Assembly: GCA_003246805.1 (NCBI GenBank)
Contig: QKDG01000009.1
Span: 1 to 7,218 of the forward strand
Direction of reading: 5' to 3'
Origin: Clostridia bacterium
Lineage (GTDB): Bacteria > Bacillota > Clostridia > Oscillospirales > Ruminococcaceae
Length of the DNA stretch: 7,218 bases
Shown: positions 6,112 through 7,218 of the stretch, in pieces
Layout: each line of letters starts with the position of its first letter
Numbering within the stretch: the stretch's first letter is position 1
Made by a program: the position numbers and the translations under genes
Notes under the pieces: generated by a model
The model's database searches: none
Told to the model about the DNA's origin: nothing
The model's input: only the letters and a program-made list of their open reading frames with translations

Positions 6112-6588
6112 ATGCAGGAGCAAAACTCCGAAAAAACCGTTGCACTTGCAGTGAAAACAGGCAAAATGAGCGCAAAAGTGCTGAAAGACTGCATGAAAGC
6201 TTTTCTTGCCTCACAGAAAAATAAATCCCCAAAGGTATATAAGGGAAAGCAATCGGTGAAGCAGCTAACCGCAAGCGGAGCACAGCTTACAAATATTGAA
6301 GTCACCGACCAGAATATCAAATCTTTTGATAAAACCGCCCGAAAATACGGCGTTGATTATGCTCTTAAGAAAGATATTACTGGGGAACCGCCGAAATACT
6401 TTGTATTTTTCAAAGCAAAGGATATGGATGTGTTGATAATGGCTTTCAAGGAATTTTCTGCAAATCAGCTAAAAAAGGAAGAAAAGCCGTCTATCAAAGC
6501 ACAGTTGAAAACTCTCGGTGAAAAAGTCAAGGCAAAGGTTCAGGAGCGTACCCGTCAGAAATCCAAAACAAAGGAGGCAGAACTGTAA
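6112..6588 (+). CDS. PcfB-like (DUF3801) conjugation protein
   Basis: The 158-aa protein matches the PcfB/DUF3801 family, which is encoded beside the VirD4-type coupling protein in Gram-positive conjugative systems (named after pCF10 PcfB) and is thought to act with it at relaxosome docking. Recognisable parts are EKTVALAVKTGKMSAKVLK (8-26), GKQSVKQLTASGAQLTNIEVT (about 45-65), NIKSFDKTARKYGVDYALKK (about 68-87) and PKYFVFFKAKDMDVLIMAFKE (about 94-114). The tail after about 120 is strongly basic (KVKAKVQERTRQKSKTK), fitting DNA or relaxosome contact. It has no membrane segment. AAAGGAGG at 6096-6103 sets the ATG start. Its stop TAA shares one base with the virD4 ATG (TAATG), so the two are translationally coupled. 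The length is normal. Confidence 0.9.
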   Translation: MQEQNSEKTVALAVKTGKMSAKVLKDCMKAFLASQKNKSPKVYKGKQSVKQLTASGAQLTNIEVTDQNIKSFDKTARKYGVDYALKKDITGEPPKYFVFFKAKDMDVLIMAFKEFSANQLKKEEKPSIKAQLKTLGEKVKAKVQERTRQKSKTKEAEL

Positions 6589-7124
6589 TGAAATTTAATA
6601 AACAGAAAGTCGTCAAGGTTCTGCCTTTCCTGATGTTTGGGTACTTTTTCGATAAGCTTTCACAGGCGTTTCAGATGTCGGACGGAGCAAATATCGGTGC
6701 ACAGATAATGAATACAGTCGGAAATATCGGAACTGTATTTCAAAATCCTCTCCCGAGCTTTAATCCTATTGATTTGCTTGTCGGTGCGGCAGGCGGTGTA
6801 ATGGTAAAGCTGATTATTTATGTCAAGGGCAAGAACGCAAAAAAATATCGTAAGGGCTGTGAATACGGTTCTGCACGCTGGGGTAATAATGAGGATATCA
6901 AACCATATATGGACGCTGATTTTCAGAAAAATGTTATTCTCACAGAAACCGAAAGGCTTACAATGGACGGCAGACCGAAAAGCGGTCCGAAGTACGCACG
7001 AAACAAGAATGTTCTTGTAATCGGTGGTTCAGGTTCGGGTAAAACAAGGTTTTATGTTAAGCCGAATCTTCTTCAAATGCATTCGTCATATGTGGTAACT
7101 GACCCGAAAGTGTTAGTATTTTAA
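6588..7124 (+). pseudogene. VirD4/TraG-type coupling protein, N-terminal fragment, interrupted
   Basis: Coupling proteins are membrane ATPases that pass the relaxase-DNA complex to the conjugation channel. Only 178 codons are read here, whereas family members run to roughly 600 aa. The fragment has membrane segments near 9-30 (VLPFLMFGYFFDKL) and 61-82 (PIDLLVGAAGGVMVKLIIYV), the family motif YGSARWG at about 94-100, and Walker A GGSGSGKTRF at 146-155 with K152. SYVVTDPK at 167-174 is the conserved stretch that normally continues DPKG. After K174 the frame reads VLVF and stops; neither other frame continues the family sequence, so this is not a simple frameshift. Insertion of the downstream serine-recombinase element explains it. 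It overlaps pcfB by one base, with AAGGAGG at 6571-6577. The fragment lacks the later ATPase motifs and should be inactive. Confidence 0.88.
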
Positions 7125-7218
7125 GGACAGAGAACGTCAACTAAAATTAGGAGGAAAGAATATGAAAAATGAAATTAAAACCGCCCAGTATGTCGCCTTG
7201 TATGAACGTCTTTCCAGA
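7110..7218 (+). mobile_element. Left end of a serine-recombinase element inserted in virD4
   Basis: Family-like virD4 sequence ends at codon 174 (7107-7109). The next bases have no coding relation to VirD4 and lead within 52 nt to a large serine recombinase start. The edge is therefore near 7110; a base or two of ambiguity is expected because a short core is shared by element and target. The right end and the rest of virD4 lie beyond the window. From memory, integrative mobilizable elements with serine integrases in virD4-type genes of Firmicute ICEs have been described, so the class is likely known even if this copy is not. Confidence 0.78.
7162..7218 (+). CDS. Large serine recombinase (resolvase/invertase family), N-terminal 19 codons, runs off the window
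   Basis: The visible residues are MKNEIKTAQYVALYERLSR. YxALYERLSR is the beginning of the catalytic domain of large serine recombinases of the TnpX/Tn4451 type, which usually continue RDDE and are about 500-560 aa long. The nucleophile is expected to be S18 in ERLS. The start is fixed by AGGAGG at 7149-7154, 7 nt upstream. It is 37 nt downstream of the premature virD4 stop and on the same strand, so conjugation-operon transcripts could read into it. These enzymes integrate and excise their element by paired cuts at short att sites, with no target duplication beyond a 2-bp core. Only the first domain's edge is visible, but the motif and context agree. Confidence 0.85.
   Translation, partial: MKNEIKTAQYVALYERLSR

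Larger units (their letters stand above)
4575..7109 (+). mobile_element. Left part of an integrative conjugative element (Tn1549-like type), boundaries approximate
   Basis: A RepA-like DUF6017 protein, a PcfB/DUF3801 protein and a VirD4-type coupling protein occur in that order on one strand. This set and order is typical of ICEs of the Tn1549 kind in gut Clostridia (family knowledge). The left edge must lie between the ppdK stop and the first element gene. I place it after the 4533-4574 terminator for convenience, but the terminal repeat or att site is not proven. No ICE integrase or relaxase is present; in such elements they lie further along, outside this window. The module is interrupted at about 7110. 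Confidence 0.7.

Noticed and set aside
6015..6224. 69-residue open frame starting upstream of pcfB
   Set aside because: It overlaps the clear pcfB gene in another frame, its start lies inside the terminator, and its composition is that of a shadow.
7107..7124. Simple frameshift or sequencing error in virD4
   Set aside because: Neither alternative frame after DPK gives a glycine followed by coupling-protein sequence, and a recombinase gene follows at once, so insertion explains it better.
1..7218. CRISPR array, tRNA, rRNA, or known defence or toxin-antitoxin system
   Set aside because: No regularly spaced repeats, no tRNA-like cloverleaf and no recognisable defence or toxin family were seen on either strand.

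Overview
The window looks like part of a chromosome from a low-GC anaerobic Firmicute of the Clostridia, probably a gut Oscillospiraceae/Ruminococcus-type bacterium. The basis is a clostridial-type pyruvate phosphate dikinase, AT-rich intergenic DNA, strong GGAGG ribosome binding sites, and a Tn1549-like conjugative module of the kind common in gut Clostridia. The assignment is inferred from gene content, not from a database search.

Layout. (1) 21-1403, minus strand: complete glmU, the bifunctional enzyme that makes UDP-GlcNAc. (2) 1404-1755: a very AT-rich divergent intergenic region with a good extended -10 promoter for the next gene. (3) 1756-4374, plus strand: complete ppdK. (4) 4375-4574: junction DNA with an unidentified open frame that ends in a stop just before a strong hairpin terminator. 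A 14-bp sequence from the 3' end of ppdK occurs again here. (5) 4575-7109: the start of an integrative conjugative element (ICE) region. It holds a small hypothetical ORF, a RepA-like winged-helix/DUF6017 protein, a two-TM small membrane protein with its own promoter and terminator, a PcfB-like (DUF3801) protein, and the N-terminal 174 codons of a VirD4/TraG-type coupling protein. (6) about 7110-7218: the coupling-protein reading frame stops matching its family just after the conserved DPK motif. A large serine recombinase gene starts 37 nt after the resulting stop codon and runs off the window, which is the signature of a second mobile element inserted in virD4.

How the parts fit. glmU and ppdK are housekeeping genes (cell-wall precursor and PEP/pyruvate interconversion) and are probably unrelated in transcription. 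The right half is accessory DNA. In related ICEs the RepA-like protein acts in element replication or maintenance, while PcfB and VirD4 deliver the relaxase-bound strand to the conjugation channel. Disrupting virD4 should stop self-transfer of the ICE unless the inner element excises. The most notable feature is this nesting of a serine-recombinase element in a conserved codon stretch of the ICE coupling protein. I see no CRISPR, toxin-antitoxin, defence or biosynthetic system in the window, and no tRNA or rRNA.
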